Shown one piece after another: positions 45,924 to 57,244 of a DNA stretch of 64,000 nt. This DNA is from Stromatinia cepivora (Eukaryota; Ascomycota; Leotiomycetes; Helotiales; Sclerotiniaceae), in assembly GCA_014898415.1 (NCBI GenBank), contig RCTD01000003.1, positions 558,001-622,000 of the forward strand, written 5' to 3'. Numbering within the stretch: position 1 is the first letter of the stretch; each line of letters starts with the position of its first letter. A model generated the notes under the pieces. The model did not search any database, was not told the DNA's origin, and saw only the letters and a program-made list of their open reading frames with translations. The position numbers were made by a program, and so were the translations under genes.

Positions 45924-45964
45924 CGTGCAAGATGTGGGGTCGTGCACGATGTAGGGAAATCGGT
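45924..45964 (-). repeat. Right terminal inverted repeat of the first pogo-type element
   Basis: Partner of 43780-43820. It keeps C where the left arm has T at the two differing positions when read on the same strand sense, so the left arm or the right arm's complement has undergone transitions. Confidence 0.93.
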
Positions 45965-46274
45965 TACTGGAGAAACCTTCTTGCGAGCCAGTCCCGTATT
46001 GTTGGCCAGCTTGCTCCGTACAGTTTTTGCGGGGATCAATATGGGATTATCCCCATACCGAAGGTTTACTACACAAACACAAGCTATGTTCCCAGTGGTT
46101 GTTATTCTCATGCGGGGTATTTTTCCGGAGCACCTGGTTGTGAATCAAGTGAATCAAGATTGGGATACAGGGGTACGCGGTATGGAGAGTATAAAGTCAT
46201 GATTTTTCTCTGATTTTTCCAGTTGTTTTTGTTGTGTTTTCATCTACATCTACATCTACATCTATATACTTAAG

Positions 46275-47482
46275 ATGAGGTTCTTCACTTTTGCTCTTCT
46301 TACTGCAGTGTTCGAGACGGTTATTGCGGCTCCTGCATCTACTTCTTTCAGTACATTTTCTGATGTTACTATTTTCACTCCTGGAGCTAATTGGACTGAT
46401 CCTGGTGTTCTCTATGCACGAACAGTCGAATTACCAGGTGGTGTCCTCCTAGCTACATGGGAAAACTACAGTCCCGAACCTCCTCTTGTCTATTTCCCCA
46501 TTTTCAAAAGTACAGATGGTGGAAAGTCATGGAAACATATCTCGAATATTACAGATCAGGTTAATGGATGGGGATTGAGATATCAGCCATTTTTATATTC
46601 AATGACGGAGAAAGTCGGAAAATACCCTGCTGGTACTATTCTTGCAACAGGAAATTCTATTCCGAAGGATTTGAGTAAGACTCAAATCGATGTTTATGCT
46701 AGTTTGGATCAGGGATATACTTGGGAATATGTATCGACAGTAGCGAATGGTGGTGCAGCTACTCCTAATAATGGAGTTCCCGCTATCTGGGAACCTTTTC
46801 TTCTTACATACAAAGGACAGATTGTTCGTAAGTACCCCCATAGTCTATAACGACCACTGTAAATACTAACCAAATAAAAGTCTACTATTCTGACCAACGT
46901 GATGCATTATACGGCCAAAAACTCGTGCACACCGTTTCCTCCGATCTCCTCACTTGGAGTGACCTCGTAGACGACGTCCACTACTCAACCTACACCGCTC
47001 GTCCAGGAATGACCACAATCACCCAACTCCCCAACGGAAAGTACATCATGACCTACGAATATGGAGGCGGTCCCACCGTAAACAACACCTCCACCTATCT
47101 CTTCCCCGTCTACTACCGCATTTCCTCCTCCCCCCTCACCTTCCTCTCCGCCCCCGGTATTCCCCTCATAACAAACAACGGCATCCAACCCACCGGCTCC
47201 CCATACGTTACCTGGACCCCCATCGGTGGTGTGAACGGCACCCTCATCGTAAGTTGCGGAGGCCGCAGCGAAGTATTCGTAAACAGAGCTTTGGGGGCTG
47301 AAAATGCGTGGAAGACGGTAAAGACGCCAGAAGGTGTTAGTTATTCGAGACATTTGAGAGTGTTGGAGAGTAATAATAATCATTTGTTGATTGCGGGTGG
47401 TGGGATCTTGCCGCCTACTACGTCGAATAGGGTTACGGTTAGTGTGATGGATATTACGAGTGGGTTGGCTGCGGAGTCGTAG
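46275..47482 (+). CDS. Secreted GH93-like exo-arabinanase
   Basis: Two exons (46275-46827 and 46881-47482) give 384 aa. It resembles glycoside hydrolase family 93, exo-1,5-alpha-L-arabinanases that release arabinobiose from pectin side chains; the fold is a six-bladed beta-propeller with BNR/sialidase-like repeats. A signal peptide is clear (MRFFTFALLTAVFETVIAAP). BNR-like motifs STDGGKSWKHI and SLDQGYTWEYV are visible, as are TYEYGGGP and the SYSRHLRVLE segment near the end. Several N-glycosylation sites occur. The 53-nt intron has donor GTAAGT, branch ACTAAC and acceptor AAAAG. The leader just before the ATG has a CTACAT hexanucleotide run. A role in plant cell-wall degradation follows from the family. 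Confidence 0.85.
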
Positions 47483-48397
47483 GTTGGATGGTGGGGGGTG
47501 ATTGGGGTTTGGGGTTTACATGTAGGAAAGATATATATATATGTAATGCAATTTAATTTGTAAAGTCCAGTCTATCGTATTAGCAGGAGTGAAATTTTGA
47601 TATTATTCGAAGCGGATTATCACTTATCAGTCAGCATACAACATCGTCCTCATACTGTGTAATTTTTGATGATCGTAGTACGCAACAGAATCCTACCTTA
47701 CAATCCCAAATGATCAAGGGAGTTCCACACCAAGAAAAAATAAGAATAGAAGAAGATATCTCGAGATTTATACAATTATTATTTTATATCACATCATTGT
47801 ACTTGAGTAGAAGCTTTCTCTAAATAACACCGGAGGGAATTAAATTTATACATGTAGATAATTACGGAGTATATATATAGATGTTATAAGCTCCATACTA
47901 ACAACTTAACTTTAACTTATGGTAATATGGTGAAGTGAAGTGAAGAGTATATATCAGGTGGAGAATACTAGATATTAGATATTACCTATTGTAATATAAC
48001 TTATTATATATAATCTCATAATTCAGCTTCCTGTAAGCTCTTCGATGTGAAAATTTGAAAATCGTTTTCTTGCGCGCTGAGTAGATGGGTACTTGTTACG
48101 ATTGTAGATTTGTATAGATAGGTGGATATGTGTATGTTGCGAGTCTTTGATATCTTGATACCTTGAATTTTTTTTTTAATATATCTTGATACTTTGGAAG
48201 ATTGGAAGATATAAATAAAAAAGTAGAGGTGTGAATATTTCGATTATGTATCTATCTATGAGTAAGGGGAGATCATACAGAATAAAAAGGTCGTCTATCA
48301 CGTACTCCATATTCTTCCCAGCATCTGCTACCTAGTTCCAAACTCTAAATACCTCCATGATACTATCTTATATCCCAAGCATTCACACAAATCTCAA
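47483..48397. other. Intergenic, AT-rich
   Basis: Spacer between the convergent GH93 gene and the monooxygenase pseudogene, with ATATAT runs and no open frame of note. Confidence 0.5.
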
Positions 48398-50069
48398 TCA
48401 CACTAAACACAACACCCTCCTCATCGCCACCTCAAGTTGAACCCGCAGCGTCTCAGAGCCAGAATCTTGTCTCCTGGCTCTCCAAGCTATAAATCCATCT
48501 GGTCGTACTAATATTGCACCTTTCGTCGTAATACCCGTCGCAGTTTCGAATATACCATTCTCTGTTTTCAGATCACCGTTTGCTCCTGTACGGTAGGCTG
48601 ATATACCGATATCTAAAGTTTCCGATACCATTTTCGCAGCTTCGATCCATTGTTCTCCTTCTGCACCAGTTAATAAAATCAAATTCTTCCCACATAAATC
48701 GAGAGTCGAGATACGTTTCCCCTCATACCCGGTCCATAGATGTGGCACCCTACTACCAGGTCTACCATCAAGCGAAAAGAATAAACTAGCTATCGTCCAA
48801 GGTTTCCATGTTAGACCATTAAGTGGAGATGTCCCTTCAATACATATCGCATTACTTGTATATGTATATCCATGACCTGAAGATAGGCCTATTCTCCTAT
48901 ACAATCCCATTATAACAGCAGGATTCCAGAGATTCATTGAGACCATTCCTCGTCTATCGGAACCACTTGCTGATACATCTGCTGCTGTTTTGCCTACAGG
49001 TTGTCGTTCTGTATTGTATGTTTCTAGGAGTTTTTTGCTTGCTTGTTTTTTTGAGAACTAGAGCGAGTTTCCAGGCTAGGTTGTGGACGTCTGTAATACC
49101 GGAGTTTGCGCCTTGTCCTCCCCATGGAGGCATTTGGTGTGCTGCATCACCAGCGAGGAAGATACGTCCATGCTGTAGTTGGTCTGCTACTCGTACAGAT
49201 GGTTCCCAGGGGAGAATACTCTTGATATCAATTTTGATATCGGGTATTCCTAGTGCAATGCGTAACAACTCTTCACATCTCTCAGGGGTAAAGTCTGAAG
49301 CTTTTTCGCCTTTTGAGAGGTCGTATGAGAGATGGAAAACCTAACGGTCGTTATTGTTGATAGAAGTGAATGCACCGCTAACTTCAGGATGTTCAATCAT
49401 ACAGATAGAAAATTCTCGTTTGTGTACTAGGGATTTGAGATCTGCGTGGAAAAGGATGTTAAGTAGATATCCCATTGTACCTTGTCCGGATATTGGGACA
49501 TTGAGTCGATTCCGGATGGGACTTCCTGCCCCATCAGCGGCTATCAAGTACTCGGCACGAACAGATGAGACGGCGCCAGTTTCTCGATCTTTCAATATGG
49601 CTACAACACCATCATCCTCCTGCTGAATACCAACGCATTCCGTGTAAAACCTCAAATCACCCTCTCGTTCCCTTGCCACATCTACCAAAACCGGTTCAAG
49701 CATATCTTGCGTCACAAAAGTTCCCCTCACTGGACTAACAGAGTCCATCAAACCAACCAAAGGAAACTTCCTAGGACCTTCAGTTCGTTTCTTTGCTTCT
49801 ATCACTGCTTTAAGTGATTGTCCTCTATGTATACCCATAGTAGCTTTCATCGAAGCGCCAGCTTCTCGGACAAGTTCATTAATCCCGAGACCATGGTAGA
49901 GTTCCATAGTTCGGGCATTGACGGGTCGAGCTCGTGGATGGATGGATGTTCCTGAGTGACGCTCAATGAGAAGAGACTTTATTCCGTGTTGAGATAGGAA
50001 GAGAGATGCTGATAGACCTACAATACCTCCACCTATGATTAGGACGGGGATTTGATTCTCAGAGGTCAT
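48398..50069 (-). pseudogene. FAD-dependent aromatic monooxygenase, broken by nonsense and frameshift
   Basis: A PHBH/phenol-hydroxylase-type flavoprotein monooxygenase on the minus strand. The start (MTSENQIPVLIIGGGIVGLS) has the FAD-binding GxGxxG-like GGGIVGLS, followed by the ER-x(n)-RARPVNARTMEL block; the second FAD motif is LIAADGAGSPIRN, and RIFLAGDAAHQMPPWGGQG is the GD motif. The C-terminus (48946-48398) has a thioredoxin-like domain. Two breaks are seen. A TAG at 49341-49343 interrupts NNNDR-stop-VFHLSYD where relatives usually have Trp. A run of seven A (plus coordinates 49046-49052) shifts the frame after LALVLKK; one base fewer would restore the expected reading. No spliceable intron explains either. 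Probably a recent pseudogene, or two sequence errors. Confidence 0.8.
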
Positions 50070-51395
50070 GGTGAATGAGATTGTATGATATGGTGGAGCT
50101 AAACTACCTATGTCGAAGAAGAAGGGATGTATCGAATGTATTTGACTGTATTTTGTATACTTATACCTATACTTATACTGAAGTTACTGTAAGACTTACA
50201 TGAATGTAAACCTGGATAGATAACTCGCGTTTACCGGCTTTCATTGGTCAAATCAGTAGGGTTAGTCGAGGCAACAAGATTCTTCGACGTGGAATGGCAA
50301 TTTGATTCCCGATCCCCGATTTCCCATCATTCAAAACAGGTACCGGTATGTGGGCAATATTGAAGTGAGGATATAAATCCGACCCACTATAATTTTTATA
50401 CGAGAGACTACTCCATATGACGACCATAACTGATGAATAACTTCATGATGGAGTACCTGATGCATACTTGCTTGGCTCATCATCATTGGCTGCATCCGGG
50501 GCTATATATGGAGACTGGGTATTCGCTGTATTGTATGTTGTTCGTCTCTCCATAATACCGTATTGCTGAGGATATGAACTTTAACATTTGAAAATCTAAG
50601 AAACAATACATATTTATACCGTATTCGGAATATACTACACAATTTGAAAGCTTCCAAATAAGAATACCGTATGTCTTGTCATTCATTCAAATCGCTGGAC
50701 ATTGGTACAACAGGACCCGCCCTGAACCCTTTAGAACACGCTAGTAGAGAAATAGAGTAGCGCCGTAATTGCCTTCAAGTTGTTGATTAGATAACAACAA
50801 GTTCAGTTCAAGTGGCAGTACAAAACAAGTCAAACAGTACTACAAATCCGGGATGTCTAACATTAGTCAGACAATTCAGCAGAACCCACTACAACCCCGA
50901 ATCAATTCACATATACTAAATCTAAAATCTGAGTTCATTGCAACACACACCTTTAATTTAAACCCTCCCTTACCAACTTCCTTTTTCTACATTATTCAAA
51001 GTCGTCCCTACTTCACGCCATTTATTTCCTTCTCCCTCCCAAAAAAGTGAGAAGGTCTCAGCAAATCCTTGATCACTTCTCGGTTTAATGGTCAGGTTAC
51101 ATATATTAACAATCACACGCCACCTCTGACTCGTTGCTTTTGAGGGTCATTCACACCGAAATTACTCTTCTTCGGTAGCCTTGTGTGCCTAGGACCTCGT
51201 CGTCTTTGACGAGCCAAGCACTCATTCACAGTCACCATTTCTTCCCAATCTAAAAAGAGAAAGGCGGCTGAGGCGATACCATACAACGATAAGGACGAGA
51301 ATCGATCCAACAAACGGGTCGCCTCAGCAGCAGCAACTTTAACATCTTCTGAAAACCCCGCAGCATCTCCCTCGCCACAAACCAATAGCAACAGT
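50070..51395. other. Intergenic, pseudogene to Ariadne gene
   Basis: A 1.3-kb divergent spacer with both promoters. No open frame with family features and no repeat worth naming. Confidence 0.45.
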
Positions 51396-53017
51396 ATGGA
51401 TTCCGAGGACGACTTCATGTCTGGAGCATCCAGTGAGGATGATGTTCTTATGGGCGAAAGTGAAAATGAAGAGGAGTCGGAGGATGGTAAGGGTGCATTT
51501 TCTTAATTCCCTTGTTACAAATTCCCTCACCTTCTTACAAGTACTAACATCTTTGGGGGCATGTAGAATTCGGATTCGAAGAATCAGCACCAGATATTAG
51601 CTTCAAGGATGATACGCAGAAGAAAAAGAAGACATTAGATATAAATTACAAAGTTCACCGCCCCGAGGATATTCAAGGTCAGCAGGACGAACTTATTAAT
51701 GAAGTCAACATGATACTCGATATTCGCAAAGAAGACGCAGCTATTCTCTTGAGGCACTTCAGATGGAATAAGGAACGCTTGATCGAGGATTATATGGACC
51801 GTCCGAAAAAGGTTCTCGACGATGCTGGTTTAGCATCTAGTAAATCAGGGCCACCGAAACTTGAGGTTATACCGGATTTTGTCTGTGATATCTGTTGCGA
51901 GGACGAACCCGGATTACAATCGTTTGCTATGAAATGTGGGCATCGATACTGCGTTAACTGCTACAATCAATACTTGAGTCAAAAGATTAAGGAGGAGGGA
52001 GAGGCAGCTCGTATTCAGTGTCCACACGATGGATGCCGACGAATTATGGACAGTCATTCTCTGGATCTACTTGTCGCTGCAGACTTAAAATCACGATATC
52101 ACGAACTTCTCACGAGAACATATGTTGAAGATAAAGAATTCTTGAAATGGTGCCCCGCTCCGGATTGTCAAAATGCTATCGAGTGTGGTATCAAGAAGAA
52201 AGATCTTGATAAAGTTGTCCCAACAGTTGCATGTGAATGCAAGCATCGTTTCTGTTTTGGTTGCATATTAGCAGATCATCAGCCTGCTCCTTGTACACTG
52301 GTCAAGAAATGGTTGAAGAAGTGTGCGGATGATTCTGAAACCGCCAACTGGATTTCTGCCAACACAAAAGAATGTCCAAAATGTAATTCTACTATCGAGA
52401 AGAACGGAGGGTGCAACCATATGACATGTCGAAAGTGCAAACATGAATTTTGTTGGATGTGTATGGGATTATGGTCGGAGCATGGAACAAGCTGGTACAA
52501 TTGCAATAGATTTGAAGAGAAAAGTGGCTCCGAAGCCAGAGATGCTCAGGCGAACTCCCGAAAATCCCTGGAACGTTACCTTCACTACTACAATCGATAT
52601 GCCAATCATGAACAATCAGCAAAGTTGGACAAGGATATCTATCATAAGACAGAGAAAAAGATGATTCAACTTCAATCTGCTTCGGGATTATCTTGGATTG
52701 AAGTTCAATATCTCAATTCCGCCAGTCAAGCTTTACAAACTTGCCGTCAAACTCTTAAATGGACTTACGCCTTTGCCTTCTATCTTCAACGTAATAATCT
52801 TACAGAAATGTTCGAGGATAATCAAAGGGATCTTGAGATGGCGGTTGAAGCTTTGTCGGAAATGTTTGAGAAACCAGTTCAGGAACTTGCGGCCCAGAAG
52901 TTGAAGGTTGAAATTATGGACAAGACATCTTATTGCAACAAACGTCGGGTCATCTTGCTAGCAGACACTGCCGACAATCTTGCCAGTGGTGCATGGTCTT
53001 GGAGCACGACCTTTTGA
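51396..53017 (+). CDS. Ariadne-type RBR E3 ubiquitin ligase
   Basis: Two exons (51396-51486 and 51567-53017) give 513 aa. RBR ligases take ubiquitin from an E2 onto their own cysteine and then onto a substrate. The N-terminus is acidic (MDSEDDFMSGASSEDD). A UBA-like segment at about 70-110 includes ILLRHFRWNKERLIEDYMD. RING1 starts CDICCEDEPGLQSFAMKCGHRYC at about 137. The IBR follows with WCPAPDC and ACECKHRFCFGC. RING2 reads ECPKCNSTIEKNGGCNHMTC, with catalytic Cys about 313, then HEFCWMC. The rest is the Ariadne domain (RYLHYYNRYANHEQSAKLD). The 80-nt intron has donor GTAAGG and acceptor TGTAG. Ariadne partners such as neddylated cullins are known in animals; the fungal targets are unknown. 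Confidence 0.95.
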
Positions 53018-54090
53018 TCACATATTATCCGGACTTCTCTGCTTCTACTCGCTTCTTCAGTAAATGAGATTTCTTGGCAAATAGGTAGGAATCTTCCATG
53101 GACTAGAAGCCAGAGCAACAAACATTCTCGAGTATAACAATTTGTTCTATCGACCATCTTCGAGGCTTCTTTACCAATTTCAAGACTTCAAATGTCTATT
53201 GTACAGTCATCAAATTCCTCCCCTGCATCATTGGGCGTTTGTGCTGGCTTAGTCCCCAACGCACCGGATATTTTCTTCATTTTATGAACACCAGTGTTGC
53301 AATTTCTTGGCCTGGACACTCCTTTATGGCGCGGGGTAGCAAGCATGGACTCATACTCATGAGAAAACGGCGTATTATTTTCATTTTACTCTAGCTATCT
53401 GTTTTCATGATCTTTTCATGCATCATGGCGTGGCGGGGTTGTCATTGTTTTTTTGCTCCTTACATTTTTGCCTTGCCTTGTCTTTCTGCAAGCCGGCAAG
53501 GCGATCTATTTATGTTTTGGCGGGTATGGTCTGGTCTGGTCTGGTAGGAATTTGGTATGGTTGGTTGGTCGCTTGCATGCTTGCAATGGATTTGGGGAGT
53601 ACGTAGGGATGGGGTGTATTAGGGGAAGGCAAGGGAAGAGAAGAGAAGCGAGGGGATGAATTGAATGGCCTAGCGTGAATCAGATAAGAATAAGAATCAG
53701 AATAGTGAGAATGAGATTGCGAGAGAGAGACTGAGAGTGAGACCGAGACCGAGAGCGAAATTGAGAGTGGGAGTAAGATAAGGACCAGAAAGAAAGAAAA
53801 GAAAGGATATCTTATTGCGGATGGGAATGAGATAAGATATAATGAATGAAATAAAATGAAAATTAACAATATTACTAACTTTGTATTTTAAAATAATCAA
53901 AAAGAAAAGAATCTAATCAATCTATTTATTATATTTATTTATTTATAAATAACTAAATATAAATAATTAAATATAATCTCAGTCGTGGTGCTTGCGTGGC
54001 ATATGCATTAGACAAGGTGTATATATATATTGATTATTGTTTTCAATATTTATAAGAATCGCATTCTTCTTTTCAATCTTCTTTCGTTTC
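53018..54090. other. Downstream of the Ariadne gene, entry to the AT-rich island
   Basis: The first 600 bp have normal composition. At about 53690-53780 there is a GAGA/GAATGAGA-rich low-complexity run, and base composition falls to strongly AT-rich from about 53860. No gene is supported. Confidence 0.5.
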
Positions 54091-54278
54091 AATTCCCTTT
54101 TAATTCCCTTTTAATTCCCTTTTAATTCCCTTTTAATTCCCTTTTAATTCCCTTTTAATTCCCTTTTAATTCCCTTTTAATTCCCTTTTAATTCCCTTTT
54201 AATTCCCTTTTAATTCCCTTTTAATTCCCTTTTAATTCCCTTTTAATTCCCTTTTAATTCCCTTTTAATTCCCTTTTA
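54091..54278. repeat. 11-bp minisatellite (AATTCCCTTTT)
   Basis: About 17 head-to-tail, nearly perfect copies of an 11-bp unit, at the edge of the AT-rich island. Confidence 0.97.
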
Positions 54279-55195
54279 ATAATTCCTTATTTGATTATTC
54301 AAACTCGCTATACATTATAAACCTTTTTTGTATCGACCCATTTCACATTTCCTCTTACATCGGTTTCGCTACAACTGAAAATCTCGATGGAGTTATCATC
54401 AATTACAATTTCCGATTTGTTATTTTGAACTTGATACTTTTGATTATTACGATCATAATCAACCAATTTACTTGTAATCTATTAATCAAGATATAAAGAA
54501 TATAATAATCCAATTTTCTATTTTCATCAATATATTATCACAACCTTCATAATCACTTTAGCAACTTTAGCTGCAGAACCTTTCACTTTGGTCTTGATCT
54601 CTTTCGCGATAATTTAGTCAATCGAAAAAATGCTTCATTATAATATGGGGTGCTTCTATTGTCTCACCGTTAGAGATAACTTATATATATTGAAAGAAGG
54701 ATCATAGTAAGTTTCTACACAGCGAAATCATAATATGCGTAATCTAAATCAACTATTCCATATATAAACCATCCCTCTTATAAGCTACTCTTTTATATTA
54801 AAAATTATAAAAATCAATATTTTTAACTTTCTTATTTATGAATATAATTTTCTGAAATTGTGAATATAGATTTATTACTTATATAATAATAAATTCTAAA
54901 TTTTTTAGATTTTTCGTAATTTTTTTCATCAAGATATTTAAGATTGAATTTGCGAATTTTAATTTATATACAAGTTAAAAAAATATAAAAATCTTGAATA
55001 ACTTTTTAACAAAAATAATTAAAAATAAATTATTAATTTTTATAAGATATTTCAAAATTGAGAAATCTAAAAAATCTTATAATATAAATTTATAATTTAT
55101 AGAAAATATTTTATTAAAAATATTATAATTTTTAATTCTTATAAAATTTAAAAATATAAATAAAATCTTATTTATAAATTCCAAAATTCTAAAAT
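54279..55195. other. AT-rich sequence, unassigned
   Basis: Left flank of the nested LTR elements. The part at 54300-54780 is somewhat less AT-rich and may be another decayed transposon, but no domain could be read on either strand. 54780-55195 is almost pure A/T. Confidence 0.4.
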
Positions 55196-55386
55196 TGTTA
55201 CGAACCTCAACTACGAAACGAGGGCTAGCCGAAAACGGGCCGAATTGTACGCTAGTTTGAAGAGTTTTCATTTATATAAAGAGAGAATTCTTCAATATGA
55301 TTGAAAAAAGTAATGAAAAATCTTGATTTTAAAATTAAATTTATTGTTATTCGAATATTAATCGATTCTTTGTTATGATTCTTACA
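55196..55386 (+). repeat. 5' LTR of the outer element
   Basis: A 191-bp LTR, TGTTACGAACC at the start and TTCTTACA at the end. Direct partner at 59509-59699; inverted partners at 55678-55869 and 57725-57916. Confidence 0.92.
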
Positions 55387-55677
55387 ATTCTTTTTATTCA
55401 TCTTTGAAAGCAACTCGTTGATTAATTTTGGGAATAATTTTATTTTTGGATTTACAAAAGCCTTCGAACTTTATCGAAAAATTTTCGAAAGGAAATCATC
55501 GAATTAAATTTAGAAAACGAATTTTTGAGAATCCTTGAAAATTCTTTAAAATATTATCGAAAACTTTCGAAATTCATCTTCGAAATTTACCTTCAAAACA
55601 TATACGAATTTGGCTTCGAAATAAGCCTTCGAAAATCCTTCAGAATATTATCGAAAATCTACCAAAAATACTACGAA

Positions 55678-55869
55678 TGTGAGAATCACAGCAAAGAATC
55701 GGTTAATATTCGAATAACAATAGGTTCGGATTTAGAATCAAAACTTTTCATTACTCTCTTTCTAATGGTATTAAAGAATTCCCCTCTATATAGATGAAAA
55801 CTCTTCAAACTAACATACAATTCGGCCTGTTTTCGGCTAGCCCTAGTTTTGTAGTTGAGATTCGTAATA
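55678..55869 (-). repeat. 3' LTR of the inner element
   Basis: 192 bp. Compared with 57725-57916 there are about 17 differences by eye, all transitions, and no indels. Confidence 0.92.
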
Positions 55870-55929
55870 AAGCCTTCCCTTTCGAAGTTTTCGTCTTCGA
55901 AAACTTTTGAAATGAAACTATTTAAATTG

Positions 55930-56240
55930 AAATATCCAATCAAAATCAATATCATTCGATGTTGTATTGTATATCTTTTTGTAAAACCATTGATATTGTA
56001 TTATATACCTTTTTGTAGAACCATCGATATTATATTATATACCTTTTCATAGAACCATCGATATTATATTGTATACCTTTTCGTAGAACCATCAATATTG
56101 TATTATATGCCTTTTCATAAAACTATTGTAGATCCATATATTATATAATATACCTTTTTATAAAATCATCGATATTATATTGTATGCTTTTTTGTAGAAT
56201 CATTGATATTATATTGTATGCCTTTTCGTAAAACCATCGA
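55930..56240 (-). repeat. Tandem ~36-bp repeats in the inner element's interior
   Basis: Six to eight degenerate copies of a unit of about 36 bp of the form CATCGATATTATATTGTATACC-TTTTCGTAGAAC. The inverse copies are at about 59150-59400 in the outer element. They lie next to the 3' LTR and could be subterminal repeats of the family. Confidence 0.8.
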
Positions 56241-57031
56241 AATCCTTTCAATTCTTCTAATTCTTTCATTCCTAACTTTATAATAATCAGCCAAACTGAA
56301 ACTTCAATGAAGAACTCCATACAACAATTAAATCCATAATAATTCCTCCAATAATAAAATTATAATACCTACATCTTCATTTTATAAAATTCAGCATTTT
56401 CACTTCTTTAAAAACTTTTCAATATCACTTAAAAACCCCTATATATATATTCATTTTCGATCCATTTTCAATTCGATTTCGATACGATTTCGGTACGATT
56501 TCGATACGATTTCGGTACGATTTCGATACGATTTCGATAAGTATACTTTCGATTCGGTATGCTTTCGATTTGGTATGCTTTCGATTTGATATGCTTTCGA
56601 TTTGGTATACTTTCTAATATAATGAGTAAAGGATATTGATACCTCCCTTTTTGAATCGATATCCTTGTCGATTTCAATAATCCTGTAGATTCGGTAAATA
56701 ATAAAAGGGAAAGGATTTTCAACTTGCTTTTTCTTTTGAAACTTGAAACATAAACATATTATATCCATCAATACATCGATTCAAATTTGTATCAAAAAAA
56801 AATAATGATTCCAATATAAATATTATTTCGTTTTCAACTAATATACTAGCTTTCCAATATGAATCCGACTATTTGCAACCAATTTTCATTAATGATCTTT
56901 TAGAATCATACAAAAACTAGTTTCACCCTTCCTTTTGAAAAAGATCTAGCATTCCATCAAAGGGAAAAAACTTCAAGTATTCCGCTAGGATTCTATTTGA
57001 AACAGAAATACAGTTAGTATCACATATAAAT

Positions 57032-57244
57032 TCATTTATTATATTCCTCAAAGATAATATCAAAGGCTTTATCATTATCATTATTATATATAAATCCATT
57101 CATTATACTCCCCAAAGGTAATACCAAAGGCTTCATCATCATTATTTCAACTTCAATATCTTCAACTTCAATATCTTCAACTTCAATATCTTCAACTTTA
57201 ATATCTTCAACTTTTCCAACAACTTTTATATTCAAATTCTTCAA
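57032..57244 (-). other. Acidic repeat ORF piece of the inner element
   Basis: An open piece of 70 codons with the start MKNLNIKVVGKVEDI, then several copies of a VEDIE-type pentapeptide coded by a 15-bp repeat. The outer copy (58130-58372) codes for the same piece with IEDIE in place of VEDIE, through G-to-A changes. It may be a remnant of an element protein. No function is recognised. Confidence 0.4.

Larger units (their letters stand above)
43780..45964 (+). mobile_element. Pogo-type DNA transposon, complete but RIP-mutated
   Basis: A 2185-bp element with 41-bp terminal inverted repeats (43780-43820 and 45924-45964) beginning ACCGATTTCCCTACATC. The arms differ at two positions, both transitions. 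TA dinucleotides at 43778-43779 and 45965-45966 fit the target duplication of the Tc1/mariner-pogo group. Inside, the plus strand carries a decayed DDE transposase. The interior is very AT-rich compared with the genes on both sides, while the G/C-containing arms survive. It lies between the peroxiredoxin and the GH93 genes, 310 bp before the latter's ATG. Confidence 0.9.

Noticed and set aside
46985..47383. 132-codon ORF antisense to the GH93 gene
   Set aside because: It is a shadow of the coding strand's codon bias; the sense frame has clear family motifs and a signal peptide.
49341..49375. An intron that would remove the TAG in the FAD monooxygenase
   Set aside because: Any GT...AG pair ending at that TAG gives an intron of only about 35-43 nt, below the size seen elsewhere here, and would delete the conserved NNNDR segment.
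53510..53900. ORFs of 67-119 codons rich in Ser/Leu on the minus strand
   Set aside because: They arise from the GAGA-type low-complexity run downstream of the Ariadne gene.
56451..56771. 106-codon ORF in the inner LTR element as a gag protein
   Set aside because: It consists largely of repeated IESIPNRKH/SYRNRTEI units from short tandem repeats, with no gag or zinc-knuckle motif.
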